A DNA stretch of 64,000 nt from assembly GCA_029785375.1 (NCBI GenBank), contig JAFLZV010000004.1:30985-94984 (forward strand). Reading direction: 5' to 3'. The notes beneath the pieces are model-generated. The model ran no database searches. It was not told where the DNA came from and worked only from the letters and a program-made list of their open reading frames with translations. The number at the start of each line of letters is the position of its first letter. Position 1 is the first letter of the stretch. This document shows, one piece after another, positions 8,106 to 16,754 of the stretch. A program made the position numbers and the translations under genes. Source of the DNA: Nitrososphaerota archaeon. GTDB lineage: Archaea > Thermoproteota > Nitrososphaeria > Nitrososphaerales > Gagatemarchaeaceae.

Positions 8106-8693
8106 CTAATGCTGCGTGCTGGCCAATTCCCTGACCACGGCCTCTGCGCTCAGCAGGCGGACACCGGCTCTCCCGATTTCAATCAGTGCCCTCTCGCCGT
8201 CCCCAGGTTTTGCGTTCACGGCCCTGACGCAGTCTACGACGACCTCGACCTTGAAGCCTGCGCGGACCGCGTCGAGGGAGCTCTGCCTGACGCAGTAGTC
8301 CGTCGTCAGGCCGCCTATGACGACCTCGTCAACGCCGGCCCTTTTCAGGCGCGACTCGAGGTCTGTCTCCTGGAAACCAGAGTACGCCTCCTTCGCCGGG
8401 TCGTCTCCCTTGCTTATGATTGGGGCTCCTGCGGGCACCTTCAGCTCCGGGTGGAACTCGGCACCCTTCGTATCCTGGACGCAGTGCGGGGGCCAGATCC
8501 CTCCCTGGCTCCTGAACGACGCGTGGTTGCGCGGATGCCAGTCCCTGGTGAAGAAGATAGGGAGGCCGCGCTTCTGGAACTCCAGGATCAGCCTGTTCAG
8601 CCCGGGGACCACCTCGTCGCCTGACTGGACAGCCAAGGACCCACCGGGGCAGAAGTCGACTTGTACATCGACCGCCAGGAGCGCCGGTCGCAC
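8106..8693 (-). CDS. pncA: Nicotinamidase (isochorismatase-like hydrolase)
   Basis: Hydrolyses nicotinamide to nicotinate in NAD salvage. The 195-residue protein has the complete cysteine-hydrolase triad: D9 in LAVDVQVDF, K95 in ISKGDD and C134 in TTDYCVRQ. Metal ligands are present as D51 and H53 in RDWHPRNH and H70 in WPPHC. GTG 8693 lies 6 bases downstream of the nicotinate phosphoribosyltransferase gene, so the product of this enzyme is the substrate of the enzyme encoded just upstream. Length and motifs are typical; a related isochorismatase-family specificity is unlikely given the WPPHC motif. Confidence 0.93.
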   Translation of the reverse strand: MRPALLAVDVQVDFCPGGSLAVQSGDEVVPGLNRLILEFQKRGLPIFFTRDWHPRNHASFRSQGGIWPPHCVQDTKGAEFHPELKVPAGAPIISKGDDPAKEAYSGFQETDLESRLKRAGVDEVVIGGLTTDYCVRQSSLDAVRAGFKVEVVVDCVRAVNAKPGDGERALIEIGRAGVRLLSAEAVVRELASTQH

Positions 8694-8699
8694 CGAGCG

Positions 8700-9920
8700 T
8701 CACCTCCACTTGAGCGCCGGGGTCGACCTGCCAAGCTCTGCCAGGTCTTTCAAGACCCTGGTTCTCACTTCGTCGACCGATCTGAAGGTCCCCACCATCT
8801 TCCCCTTGGAGAGCAGCGGTTTGAGCATTGGGACCGCACGCCCGGGCTTGGCCGCTTTCTCGAGGACGACCTGGTCCCTGAACCCCTGAGACCTGAACAC
8901 CGCTTTCCTACCGCCGAGTCCTCCGCGCTTTGCCCTGAACTCCATCCTATCGCCGTTCGCGACCTCGACGATCTTTGCGCTCAGGTCTACGACAGGCGGA
9001 TATGCGACGGCAGTCCCCACGCCGTAGCCGTCGACCAGGGGGTTCAGCCTCGCCATAGTCTCCTCGTCCAGCCTCCCTGACGCGATGATCTTCACCTTCT
9101 TGCCACCGCGGATGTCGAGCTCCCATCTCACCTCCTCGACTATCTTAGCGAAGTCTCCGCGCCTGGAGGCGGGCGTGTCGAGCCTGACCCCCCAGAGCTT
9201 CGGTCCCAGGACCTCCAATGCCTTGATGGATTCGGTCTTCTCGTCCCAGAAGGTGTCTACCAGGGCGACGCGGGGGATCCCCACTGGGACTGCCTCGTCG
9301 AAAAGACGCCAAGCCCTCTCCTGGCTCCCCAATATCTGGACGAGGGAGTGAGGCATGGTCCCCGACGGCTCGATCCCAAGGAGCTTGGCCCCCAGCACGT
9401 TGGAGACGCCGTCGAACCCCGCTATGTAGCACGCCCGTTCGACCAACGGAGCAAGCGCAGGGTGTATCCGCCTCGTCCCGAAGCTGAGAAGGAGCCTTGG
9501 GCCAGCCGCCACTCTGAGCTTTGCGGCACGGGTCGAAACGCTGGTGGAAGAGGACAGCAGCCCCAGCAGGGGGTTCTCGTATTCGAGGAAGTCCGAGTAT
9601 CTACCTTCTATCGTCATCAGTGGCTCGTACATCGCCGTGCTCTTGTCAGCGAGGAAGACAGACCCCTCGTCGAAGGCCCAGACGTCCACGGGGAGCCCTT
9701 CTAGGAGCTTGGCCGCCTCGTAGACCCCGGTCAGGATTCCCCAGTTGTCGGCGTAGGGGACGTCCCGGGCGAACACCTCCATGACAACCCTAGACTCGAT
9801 GTTGTTCTTCCTGAGAACCTTCTTCGTGTGGAGGAAGTAGGCGTCCGTGGCAGCGGCGGTCCTGATCTCCTTCTCTGTGGCAAGCCAGAAGAGCCTGTCG
9901 TCCAGGTCTCCGTGGGGCAT
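8700..9920 (-). CDS. pncB: Nicotinate phosphoribosyltransferase
   Basis: Converts nicotinate and PRPP to nicotinate mononucleotide, the committed step of NAD salvage. At 406 residues it matches the shorter archaeal type. Recognisable segments are the N-terminal TDAYFLHTKKVL, the central LLSFGTRRIHPALAPLVERA with the conserved FGxRR substrate loop, the VDTFWDEKTESI strand, and the C-terminal phosphate-binding GRLDEETM and YGVGTA segments. It is the first gene of an operon with the nicotinamidase gene. A CCTTTTGC promoter element lies about 30 bases before the ATG. Confidence 0.92.
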   Translation of the reverse strand: MPHGDLDDRLFWLATEKEIRTAAATDAYFLHTKKVLRKNNIESRVVMEVFARDVPYADNWGILTGVYEAAKLLEGLPVDVWAFDEGSVFLADKSTAMYEPLMTIEGRYSDFLEYENPLLGLLSSSTSVSTRAAKLRVAAGPRLLLSFGTRRIHPALAPLVERACYIAGFDGVSNVLGAKLLGIEPSGTMPHSLVQILGSQERAWRLFDEAVPVGIPRVALVDTFWDEKTESIKALEVLGPKLWGVRLDTPASRRGDFAKIVEEVRWELDIRGGKKVKIIASGRLDEETMARLNPLVDGYGVGTAVAYPPVVDLSAKIVEVANGDRMEFRAKRGGLGGRKAVFRSQGFRDQVVLEKAAKPGRAVPMLKPLLSKGKMVGTFRSVDEVRTRVLKDLAELGRSTPALKWR

Positions 9921-9976
9921 GGCTGATTTGCGGCGCGGCCCCTGCGCAAAAGGGTTTCTCCGAAAGACGCCCCTTG

Positions 9977-11167
9977 TCAGCCCACTCTGATGATTTCGCG
10001 CTGGCTCTTGGAGAGTTCCCTGTACCCCCTCGCGGTGACCAAGACGTCTTGCTCCAAGTTGCAGGTCCCTGCCTTCCCCTCGACCGAGGGTTCGATGGTG
10101 AAGACCATGTCCCTCTCGACTTTTTTCTCACCTTGTTTCCCATACCTGTTAGGCCACCTCGGCCCGAGGAGGGGGCCTATCTCGTGCGTGCTCCTTCCGA
10201 GGGCGTGGCCGAGGGCGTGTTTGTACTCTGGGAAGCCGTCCTTCACTATCAGCCGCCTGGCTATGTCGTCCACCCTCCAGCCAGGGACGCCTGGTTTCAG
10301 GATGGAGAGGGCGGCGTCGTTGGCGCCGCGGGCCGAGGCAAAGGCCCTCTTCACCTCCTCTGGGATGGAGCCGCCTCCGACATAGTAGACTCTCTGTATG
10401 TCGCTGCAGTAACCTTCGTACCTGACCCCGAAGTCGAGCTTGACCATGTCTCCCTTCGTTATCTCGGCACCACGGAACCCGAGGTGTCCCGCCGGGACCG
10501 AGCCTACCTGGACGGAAGGACAGTGGTCAGGTGCCCAGGCGGGAGGGAGCCTCTTCTCGTCTAGCAGGAGGTGGGCGGCGTCGTGGACCTGCTTGTCGGT
10601 CCTCCCGGGGCGTATCTCACCCTCCAGTTCGTCGTAGACCTTCTCGCACTCTCTGACCGACTTCGTGAGGAGCTCGACCTCTTCCGGGATGAGCCTGGCC
10701 CGGAGAGCGATGGCAAGGTCCTCCGCGGGGACGAGCCTCTTAGCGTACCCCTTGAGCGCGACCTTCAGGTACCCCTCCATCCCGGAGCTGAGGCCGTCAG
10801 CCTCCCCGAGGTCGCGGCTGGAGTTGACCGCGATCTTTTTCGGACTCCGCTTGGTGACGAACTCGTTCAGCCCGGGGGCGGCCCCCTCTCGCCCATAGCC
10901 GATCACCTTCCGGTACACCCCTCGCCCCTCCACGAGCTCCGCCTCCAGGCTTCCCACTATGGCCGTCCTGGTCCCGTCTCGCTCTATGATGGCCGCAGAG
11001 CGCCAGGTCAGGTTGTTGAAGCGCAGGTCCTCGGCGAGCGGGTCTTCGTTCCCCTCTCGGGAGAAGGTGATCCACATGTCTATCCCTCGCTCGTCCATTG
11101 CTTCGCAGACGAGCTTCATCTTCCTCTCGAGGAACTCCTGCTTCAGCACCCCGCTGTCGCCGTCCAT
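9977..11167 (-). CDS. Xaa-Pro aminopeptidase-like M24 metallopeptidase
   Basis: Probably removes N-terminal residues next to proline, in the cytoplasm. The 396-residue protein has the creatinase-type N-terminal domain and the pita-bread catalytic domain. Expected dinuclear metal ligands are visible: the aspartates in KLDFGVRYEGYCSDIQ, the histidine in HALGRSTHEIG, and glutamates in FTIEPSVEG and NLEQDVLVT. Initiation is at ATG 11167, 28 bases from a GATAAGTCG TATA-like box. An M24-family hydrolase other than a true prolidase cannot be excluded from sequence alone. Confidence 0.87.
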   Translation of the reverse strand: MDGDSGVLKQEFLERKMKLVCEAMDERGIDMWITFSREGNEDPLAEDLRFNNLTWRSAAIIERDGTRTAIVGSLEAELVEGRGVYRKVIGYGREGAAPGLNEFVTKRSPKKIAVNSSRDLGEADGLSSGMEGYLKVALKGYAKRLVPAEDLAIALRARLIPEEVELLTKSVRECEKVYDELEGEIRPGRTDKQVHDAAHLLLDEKRLPPAWAPDHCPSVQVGSVPAGHLGFRGAEITKGDMVKLDFGVRYEGYCSDIQRVYYVGGGSIPEEVKRAFASARGANDAALSILKPGVPGWRVDDIARRLIVKDGFPEYKHALGHALGRSTHEIGPLLGPRWPNRYGKQGEKKVERDMVFTIEPSVEGKAGTCNLEQDVLVTARGYRELSKSQREIIRVG

Positions 11168-11212
11168 GGCGTCCTGTGGGAAAAGGGGCGACTTATCCGT
11201 TCTCAGGTTGCT

Positions 11213-11221
11213 CTGTTAAAT
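11213..11221 (+). promoter_or_regulatory. TATA box of tRNA-Ala
   Basis: TGTTAAATA centred about 30 bases before the first base of the tRNA-Ala gene, in a GC-rich setting. The position fits an archaeal tRNA promoter. Confidence 0.5.
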
Positions 11222-11246
11222 ACGACGGGCATTCAGCTGGATTTGT

Positions 11247-11336
11247 GGGCCGGTAGTTCAGCGGTATGAATGCCCGCCTCGCACGCGGGAGAACCAAGGG
11301 GTCCCAAGGTCGGGGGTTCAATTCCCCCCCGGTCCA
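11247..11336 (+). tRNA. tRNA-Ala (CGC) with a 17-base intron in the variable region
   Basis: The acceptor stem GGGCCGG pairs with CCGGTCC and the discriminator is A. The D arm is GTTC/GAAT, the anticodon stem CCCGC/GCGGG encloses the loop CTCGCAC (anticodon CGC), and the T arm is GGGGG/CCCCC with loop TTCAATT. Between the anticodon stem and T stem there are 22 bases instead of the usual 5. Removing 17 bases (11292-11308, or the equivalent 11291-11307) restores the variable loop AGGTC and a normal alanine tRNA. This is a non-canonical intron site, near positions 45/46. No CCA is encoded. Confidence 0.9.
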
Positions 11337-11342
11337 CTCCAA

Positions 11343-12599
11343 TCAGTATTGTGCGCTTACCAGCTCCTTGAATACCGGATAGAGCGCCAGCGTCGCTCCC
11401 GCGGCTGCGACCCCGGAGCCTATGAACACTGTGCTAACCGTGGTGAGCCCTGCCAGGACTCCGGCTAGGACCGCAGCCACTGGCTGAGCGCCGGCCAGAG
11501 TGGCACCGAGGACGGTGTTCACCCTCCCCAGCATCTCCCCCGGGATGCGTGCTTGTATCACGGTGCTGATGGGGACGTTTACTGCGGCGAGCACGACCCC
11601 GACGGCCACGAAATCTGCAAACGCGACCGGTATGCTGGTGACCAGGCCTGCTGTCGCTATAAGGAGGCCAATTCCCATTATACCGAAGAAGACGAGCTTT
11701 CCGACATACCTCCTGAAGTTCACTTTGCCAATCAGGACAGAGCCGACGACCACCCCCAGCGCGAAGGCGGACAAAAGGAAGCCGTAGGTGGACGCGTTGC
11801 CGTGAACTGCGAACTTCGCATATGGGGCCAGGAGGGTGGAAGCTGCGGTGAAGAAGAAGTTGACTAGAAGCCCGAGAACCATGATTTCGAGGAAAAGCCT
11901 GTTCCCGCGGACGTATCTGATGCCTTCCTTGAAGTCTACTGAGAAGCTGGCCCGGGGACCGGTCGGGTCTGATGAAGCGCCTCTTGGAACCCCATATGGC
12001 TTTGCTATGAGAATCAAAATGAAGGAGGCGGCGAAGAACGTCAGGCTATCATAGGTGATGGGGACCACGGGACCCAGGGCATAGATTATGATCCCTCCTG
12101 CGCTGTATCCCACTAACTGGTTGAAGGACTGGCTGAGCGTGAACAGCCCGTTGGCCGCCCCCAGGTCTCCCTTCCTTACCATCCGGGGCATGATAGCTCC
12201 GCTCGCAGCTCTGTAGAACTGGGCGCCAGTATAGAGGGCCAGGACCAGGACGATGAGAACCGCGTAGTGAAGCGAGCTTAGCAGGTAAAGGACAGAAACA
12301 ACCGCGGTGATGGCGCCCTGGAACAGGTTGCTCACGACCATGATGTTCCGTCTGTTGACTCTGTCGGCATAGACACCGGCCAAGGGAGAGATTAGGACGG
12401 CGGGGACGAGCACTGCGGCCTGGGTGAGCCCCACGAGGACGGTGGAACCCGTGGTTGCCAAGACGAGCCATAGGAGGGCCACATCGAAGACGGCGTCCCC
12501 AGACTGGGAGATGAGCTGGCCCACGAAGAGGTGCGAGAAGGGTCTGTTCTTCAGGAGGGCGGAGTAGCTGGGCTTCGACTCGTCGGGGACTTCCGCCAC
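11343..12599 (-). CDS. MFS transporter (drug-efflux-like)
   Basis: 418 residues with about twelve hydrophobic spans and an N-terminal FSHLFVGQLISQSGDAVFD that matches the first helix of the enterobactin exporter/macrolide efflux branch of the major facilitator family. The loop 2-3 signature appears as GVYADRVNRRN. The substrate is unknown. It starts at GTG 12599, 27 bases from a clear CAATATATCGG promoter, so the message is likely leaderless. The gene ends 6 bases after tRNA-Ala on the opposite strand. Confidence 0.85.
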   Translation of the reverse strand: MAEVPDESKPSYSALLKNRPFSHLFVGQLISQSGDAVFDVALLWLVLATTGSTVLVGLTQAAVLVPAVLISPLAGVYADRVNRRNIMVVSNLFQGAITAVVSVLYLLSSLHYAVLIVLVLALYTGAQFYRAASGAIMPRMVRKGDLGAANGLFTLSQSFNQLVGYSAGGIIIYALGPVVPITYDSLTFFAASFILILIAKPYGVPRGASSDPTGPRASFSVDFKEGIRYVRGNRLFLEIMVLGLLVNFFFTAASTLLAPYAKFAVHGNASTYGFLLSAFALGVVVGSVLIGKVNFRRYVGKLVFFGIMGIGLLIATAGLVTSIPVAFADFVAVGVVLAAVNVPISTVIQARIPGEMLGRVNTVLGATLAGAQPVAAVLAGVLAGLTTVSTVFIGSGVAAAGATLALYPVFKELVSAQY

Positions 12600-12820
12600 G
12601 GGCCTGGTACAGGCAGGGGCCGATATATTGTCGGCTCACAGAAAGTGATTGACCGTGCAGCAACCGGTCAGACGGCGGGCGCGGTGGAGGGAGCGGCAGA
12701 TAATTGGGATGACCGGCCCTACGTAGAACGATAGAGCAGATGATACCAACCGGTACCTATGAGGGCGTACACGGCTCCTGCTACCAGGAGACAGACGAAC
12801 TCAGCGTTCGCTCGTAGCGG

Positions 12821-13786
12821 CTACTGGACTGCGACGTGCGCCTCGGCCTCAGACAGGCCGAGCTGTGTCCCCAGGTCTGCGCGGAGCCCCTTGTACCTGT
12901 TGCGGACCGTCACCTCAGTTACACCTGCCGCTTCCGCGATGTCCTTCTGAGTCTTGACCTCGCCCTCCATTACCCCGGCGAGGTACAAGGAGGCAGCCGC
13001 CAGCCCCATGGGGGACTTGCCCGCGGAAATCTCCTTCTCCTCTGTGATCCTGACTATCTCTATGGCCTTGCGGGCGACCCTTTCCGACAGCCCGACGCGG
13101 GACGCTATCCTGTTCACGTTCCTGGCGGCGTCTGCAACCGGCATCGTGAGGTCCATCTCCCTAAGGAGGATTCGGTAGTCGCGCGCGACCGCCTTCCTGT
13201 CGAGGTTGTTGGCTTCGGCTATGTCCTTGAGCGTCCTAGGGGTTTCCGTGTCGCGCATGGCCGCGTAGAGCGAGGCCGCTGATATGCCGATGATGGATCG
13301 GCCTCTGAGGAGCCCCCTCTCGAGGGCCTTCCTGTAGATATAGGCAGCGCGCTCTCTCACCGCCTGAGATACGCCTAGCTTGTCGGCCATCTTCTCGAGC
13401 TCGCGCAGGGCTATGCTCAGGTTCTTCTCTTGATTGCCGAAGGCGGGGGAACGGTTGTCCCACTTCCTCAACCTGTCAATCGTGCTGCGCATGGGAGAAG
13501 CGAAAGCGCGACCTGAGGCGTCCCTGTTGGAGCCACCTATCATGGTCGACAGCCCCATGTCCCTGTAGGTTATGGAGATCGGCGCGCCGCCCCTGGCCCT
13601 GTCCGCCCCCTTCTCGTCCCCGAAGTTGCGCCATTCGGGGCCCTGGTCCACCGACTTCTCCGTGATCACGTAGCCGCAGTTGTTGCAGGAGAACTCGCCG
13701 GTGTTGACGTCCTCGACTAGCGTCCGCTTTCCACAGTGGGGGCACCTGTCTGAAACTTGAAGAACAGATGTTCTAGTATATCTCAT
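12821..13786 (-). CDS. tfb: Transcription initiation factor B
   Basis: Archaeal TFIIB homologue that bridges TBP on the TATA box and RNA polymerase. The 321-residue protein starts with a zinc ribbon (C15, C18, C34, C37), then a B-reader/linker region with the conserved GPEWRNF, then two cyclin-like repeats (roughly residues 115-205 and 210-305) that bind TBP-DNA; the helix-turn-helix of the second repeat reads TQKDIAEAAGVTEVTVRNRY. Many archaea carry several TFBs; whether this is the main one cannot be told. A strong TATA sequence precedes it. Confidence 0.95.
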   Translation of the reverse strand: MRYTRTSVLQVSDRCPHCGKRTLVEDVNTGEFSCNNCGYVITEKSVDQGPEWRNFGDEKGADRARGGAPISITYRDMGLSTMIGGSNRDASGRAFASPMRSTIDRLRKWDNRSPAFGNQEKNLSIALRELEKMADKLGVSQAVRERAAYIYRKALERGLLRGRSIIGISAASLYAAMRDTETPRTLKDIAEANNLDRKAVARDYRILLREMDLTMPVADAARNVNRIASRVGLSERVARKAIEIVRITEEKEISAGKSPMGLAAASLYLAGVMEGEVKTQKDIAEAAGVTEVTVRNRYKGLRADLGTQLGLSEAEAHVAVQ

Positions 13787-13819
13787 ATCTATTCACTCAG
13801 TGGCTAGTATACAACTTTG

Positions 13820-13830
13820 AGTATATAAGT
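13820..13830 (-). promoter_or_regulatory. TATA box of the TFB gene
   Basis: ACTTATATAC on the minus strand, centred about 38 bases before ATG 13786, so the transcript should have a short leader of about 12 bases. A second AT-rich stretch, GTATACTAG, lies at 13805-13811. The whole region 13760-13850 is much more AT-rich than its surroundings, as expected for a strongly expressed or autoregulated promoter. Confidence 0.6.
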
Positions 13831-13886
13831 GCGGTAGTATTCTCTGCATTAGTAGCGAAACCTGAGCATACCAATGGAACATGATT

Positions 13887-14437
13887 CTAAAGAGAGTCTT
13901 GGCCACGGGTTCGGGACGTCCAAGCCTTGGCCGCGTTCGCGCTTCTTTTCAGAAGCCCTGTTCTCACCGGCTCCTTCCTTGCTGCAAGGCCGTGGCAACA
14001 GAACGCCGGTGCGAGAGCCGTCAGTCCCCTTGCGGCACTCCCGCGGGAAGGCTGGAAACAGGTCCAGCCAAGGGCGGGGACGACATAGCGCGACAGTCTG
14101 TCGGTCGCATCTCTGGAAGCAGGCGTCCACCCGTCGAAGGTCCAGACGTATGATACCACCCTCGCTCCCGGCCGCAACTCAGACAAGAGTTTCGGCATCA
14201 GTCTCTGGTTGGCGCCCCGGGAAAGGAAGACCGTCACCACGGTAGCCTCGAACCCATGTAGAGGTTCCAGTCGGTCCTGACCTTCACCCGCCTGTCCTCA
14301 AGTATCGCCCTGGTCCGCCAGTATTCCGGCTCCCTAGAAATCTGGAAGAGCTTGTACACGGTAAGGATCAGGACGGCCGTACCCATGACGAGAACGTGTG
14401 GAACGAAGTCGATGAAGCGATATCCGTTCATCCCCAA
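13887..14437 (-). pseudogene. Broken SAM-dependent methyltransferase, frameshifted and lacking motif I
   Basis: Two overlapping frames make one family. Codons from TTG 14437 encode a single-span N-terminus followed by EDRRVKVRTDWNLYMG. A one-base shift near 14260 then continues as FEATVVTVFLSRGANQRLMPKL, SELRPGARVVSYVWTFDGWTP, which matches the C-terminal part of membrane-anchored class I methyltransferases that end in (A/D)VVTLYLLPxVNxxLxPKL. The SAM-binding glycine loop expected between the membrane span and this region is absent, and the residues after RYVV look random. It is therefore probably a decayed gene with an internal deletion plus a frameshift, although a short functional protein of 67 residues cannot be excluded. 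Confidence 0.45.
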
Positions 14438-14487
14438 CGAGGTGCGAAGACGGAGCAGGAAGTAAGAGTCCCGTCACGGGCCCTGCC

Positions 14488-14982
14488 TCAGGCGTTGGTG
14501 GCCTTCCTGACGAGCTGTGTCCCGCAGACGGGACAGACGACTAGCTTCGGGTTGGTGTAGTTCTTCCCACACCCCCTGCAATAGATCTTCCAGGTGATGT
14601 TCTTCCACTCTCCTCCCTTCATGGCGGTCGGCGCGAGAGGGATGGAGAGGACCTCGGCTACGTTGCGGACCGCGAAGTCGTCTGAGATGAGGCTCGCGCC
14701 TCCGTCGGTGCCCTTTAGGTCGAGGGCGAGCGCCAGCAGCGAGATGTCCGTCTGTGACAGGGCACCCAGGTCCCCCGACTTTGCCGCGGTGGTCTTCACC
14801 CGGTTCGTGGACTCGGGGGACGGCTCGGTGACCATCACCCGGGTCTGGATGAACGAAGACCCTACGTTGTGGTGCTTGACCTCTTCCAGGACGAGATACG
14901 TGGTATAATATCGGCCGCTCCCCTGATAGGGTATCCCCGCGTAGAACGCTGTAGAGTCAAGGACGTACGCCGGCTCAGACAA
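14488..14982 (-). CDS. nob1: rRNA maturation endonuclease Nob1
   Basis: Cleaves the 3' end of pre-16S rRNA. The 164-residue protein combines a PIN nuclease domain (Asp in YVLDSTAFY near the start, acidic residues near ALSQTDISLLALALDL, and the LISDDFAVRNVA segment) with a C-terminal zinc ribbon (CRGCGKNY... CPVCGTQL), the diagnostic Nob1 architecture. Translation starts at TTG 14982. It diverges from the aIF5A gene, which is common for translation-related genes in archaea. Confidence 0.93.
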   Translation of the reverse strand: MSEPAYVLDSTAFYAGIPYQGSGRYYTTYLVLEEVKHHNVGSSFIQTRVMVTEPSPESTNRVKTTAAKSGDLGALSQTDISLLALALDLKGTDGGASLISDDFAVRNVAEVLSIPLAPTAMKGGEWKNITWKIYCRGCGKNYTNPKLVVCPVCGTQLVRKATNA

Positions 14983-15078
14983 TTGTTGTTGCCTTCAAAG
15001 ACTCGATCTTGCCTTTCTCAGGTGCCGGCCTGGGGACGCGCCATCATCGACCTGTGGAGGCTGTCCTTCGGTGAGACG

Positions 15079-15087
15079 TTTATTTAC
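15079..15087 (+). promoter_or_regulatory. TATA box of the aIF5A gene
   Basis: TTTATTTA centred about 32 bases before the TTG at 15116. It lies downstream of GTG 15071, the first in-frame start, so that longer reading cannot be the product of this promoter. It supports the shorter 136-residue protein. Confidence 0.5.
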
Positions 15088-15115
15088 TTTAACAAAAAGG
15101 CAAACGCGTCAGTTC

Positions 15116-15526
15116 TTGAGCAGACCCGCAGAACTCGGAAGCGTGAAAGAAGGGAGCTACATAATCATCGACGACGAGCCATGCAAGGTGGTCAGCCGGG
15201 AGCACTTCAAGCCGGGGAAGCACGGGAGTGCCAAGGTGAGGCTCGTCGCACTCTCTCTCTTCACGGGGTCGAAGAAGAGCTACGTAGCGCCGGCCGAGTC
15301 CAGGGTCGACATACCGATGATAGACAAGAGGTCGGGACAGATCACTTCGATAATGGACAACGCCGTCCAGATCATGGACCTTCAGACCTTCGAGGTACTT
15401 GAGACGCCGAAGCCTACGCCCGAGGAGATGACCGAGCTCAGCGGGGACATAGTCCCCGGGGTCGAGGTCGAATACTGGGCGATGCTGGGCCGGAACAGGA
15501 TAATGCGCGTGAAAGGCGGGAGCTAG
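15116..15526 (+). CDS. Translation initiation factor 5A
   Basis: Helps the ribosome synthesise difficult peptide bonds. The protein of 136 residues has the N-terminal SH3-like domain with the hypusination loop KPGKHGSAK, where the middle lysine is modified, and a C-terminal OB domain ending EYWAMLGRNRIMRVKGG. TTG 15116 gives the expected N-terminus SRPAELGSVKEGSYIIIDDE; the longer frame back to 15071 adds residues with no family match and begins upstream of the TATA box. The deoxyhypusine synthase needed for the modification is not in this window. Confidence 0.94.
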   Translation: MSRPAELGSVKEGSYIIIDDEPCKVVSREHFKPGKHGSAKVRLVALSLFTGSKKSYVAPAESRVDIPMIDKRSGQITSIMDNAVQIMDLQTFEVLETPKPTPEEMTELSGDIVPGVEVEYWAMLGRNRIMRVKGGS

Positions 15527-15578
15527 GCGGCCGTTCAAATCTGTAGGTTTAACCCCGAAACCACGACCTAGCCGTCCT

Positions 15579-16556
15579 ATGGAAAAAACGAAGAGGATAC
15601 TCCCACTCGCAGCACTCGTCATCGCGCTCTTCTCGCTCGCCCCCGTCGTCGGAGCTTCTACTCTGACCGTGACACTCAACCCCACCGACAAGACGGCCAG
15701 AGTCGACAGCGTCAGCACCACGAAGATCATCTTCACCTACCCCGCAGGCTCCGAGGTGGCCAGCCACCTTGAGAACGTGAGTTCGTCGGTCAAGCTGAAC
15801 TCGTCATTCGCAGGGAGCGACCAAGGGGTAACGGAACTCCAGGGTAGCTTCGACCACCAGGACGGCGACTCCCGGAGCCATGTCTCGGTGAGCAACATGT
15901 CGGTGTCCCTAGACTACACGGCCACAGGGAACTCCACCGCCCTGGTCATCAACAAGGTGACCAACATCACAGCTTGGGTTACCGGGGTCTTTACCGTGGT
16001 CAACGGCACCGTCGAGGCCAGCCTCGGCTGGAGGTCGTTCGTGGTGGCAGGCCCCATGAACTTGGACATGGAGAACCACATAGTCGACGTCAATCAGGTC
16101 GGCTCGGCTTTCCAGTACTCCCTATCTTCACAGACCTATGCGACCGGCTTCCTCATGTATGCGTTCGGCAGAAACAGCATATGGGGGATGCCTACCCTCA
16201 ACTTCACAGCCCTCAACGCTCCCCTGAGCACCTGGACCAGGAGCTACAACTCCGCCACCAACACCACCGAGTTCTCCAAGACCGTTGCGGGGCAGTCGAG
16301 GTTCACCGCCGACTACTCGGTCAACAACCAGAACTACACCCTGTCGGCCGTGTCCGACCCCACCGGGGTGGTGGCGATCCAGGGATACGCCAACGCCCAG
16401 GGGGACACCTTGGTCATGGCTTCGGCTCCGCCAGCGACAGCAGGATACCTGGAAGTAGGGGCGGCAGTCGTCATAGCGGCCCTCGCTGCTGGGTATCTCG
16501 TCCTCAGGTCGAAGAGGAAGCCCCTAGCAAAGGCAACTGCGGGTAATCCAGTTTGA
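15579..16556 (+). CDS. Secreted or cell-surface anchored protein of unknown function
   Basis: 325 residues. A signal peptide (basic MEKTKR, hydrophobic core, cleavage near VVGA-ST) is followed by a Ser/Thr/Asn-rich beta-type ectodomain and a single C-terminal membrane span ending in the basic tail RSKRKPLAK. Many Asn-X-Ser/Thr sites (NVS, NSS, NMS, NST, NIT, NGT, NFT, NTT, NYT) suggest glycosylation, as in archaeal S-layer associated proteins. A TATA-like GGTTTAACC lies about 31 bases before the ATG. No known family was recognised. It is followed by a hairpin terminator. Confidence 0.8.
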   Translation: MEKTKRILPLAALVIALFSLAPVVGASTLTVTLNPTDKTARVDSVSTTKIIFTYPAGSEVASHLENVSSSVKLNSSFAGSDQGVTELQGSFDHQDGDSRSHVSVSNMSVSLDYTATGNSTALVINKVTNITAWVTGVFTVVNGTVEASLGWRSFVVAGPMNLDMENHIVDVNQVGSAFQYSLSSQTYATGFLMYAFGRNSIWGMPTLNFTALNAPLSTWTRSYNSATNTTEFSKTVAGQSRFTADYSVNNQNYTLSAVSDPTGVVAIQGYANAQGDTLVMASAPPATAGYLEVGAAVVIAALAAGYLVLRSKRKPLAKATAGNPV

Positions 16557-16558
16557 AC

Positions 16559-16594
16559 GGAGAGCCTTGCGGCTCTCCCCTCCGCTTTGTTTTC
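16559..16594 (+). terminator. Hairpin with T-rich tail
   Basis: GGAGAGCC, a TTGC loop and GGCTCTCC form a perfect 8 bp stem at 16559-16578, beginning 3 bases after the stop codon of the surface protein and followed by CTTTGTTTTC. It looks like a transcription end signal; in archaea the T-rich tract is probably the active part. Confidence 0.6.
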
Positions 16595-16754
16595 ATGGCG
16601 ATAGTGGAAAAGCCAGGAGTGCTCTATCGATGGTTTGGCTCTTCATCGGATACCTCAGACGGCTCTTCCCGAAACCCCTTCATCTAGAGCAACCGCGTCA
16701 AGTTGTGTTTTCGGATATAGGTTTTTGTGCCGGTCGGCGGGCAAATCCGCGAAG

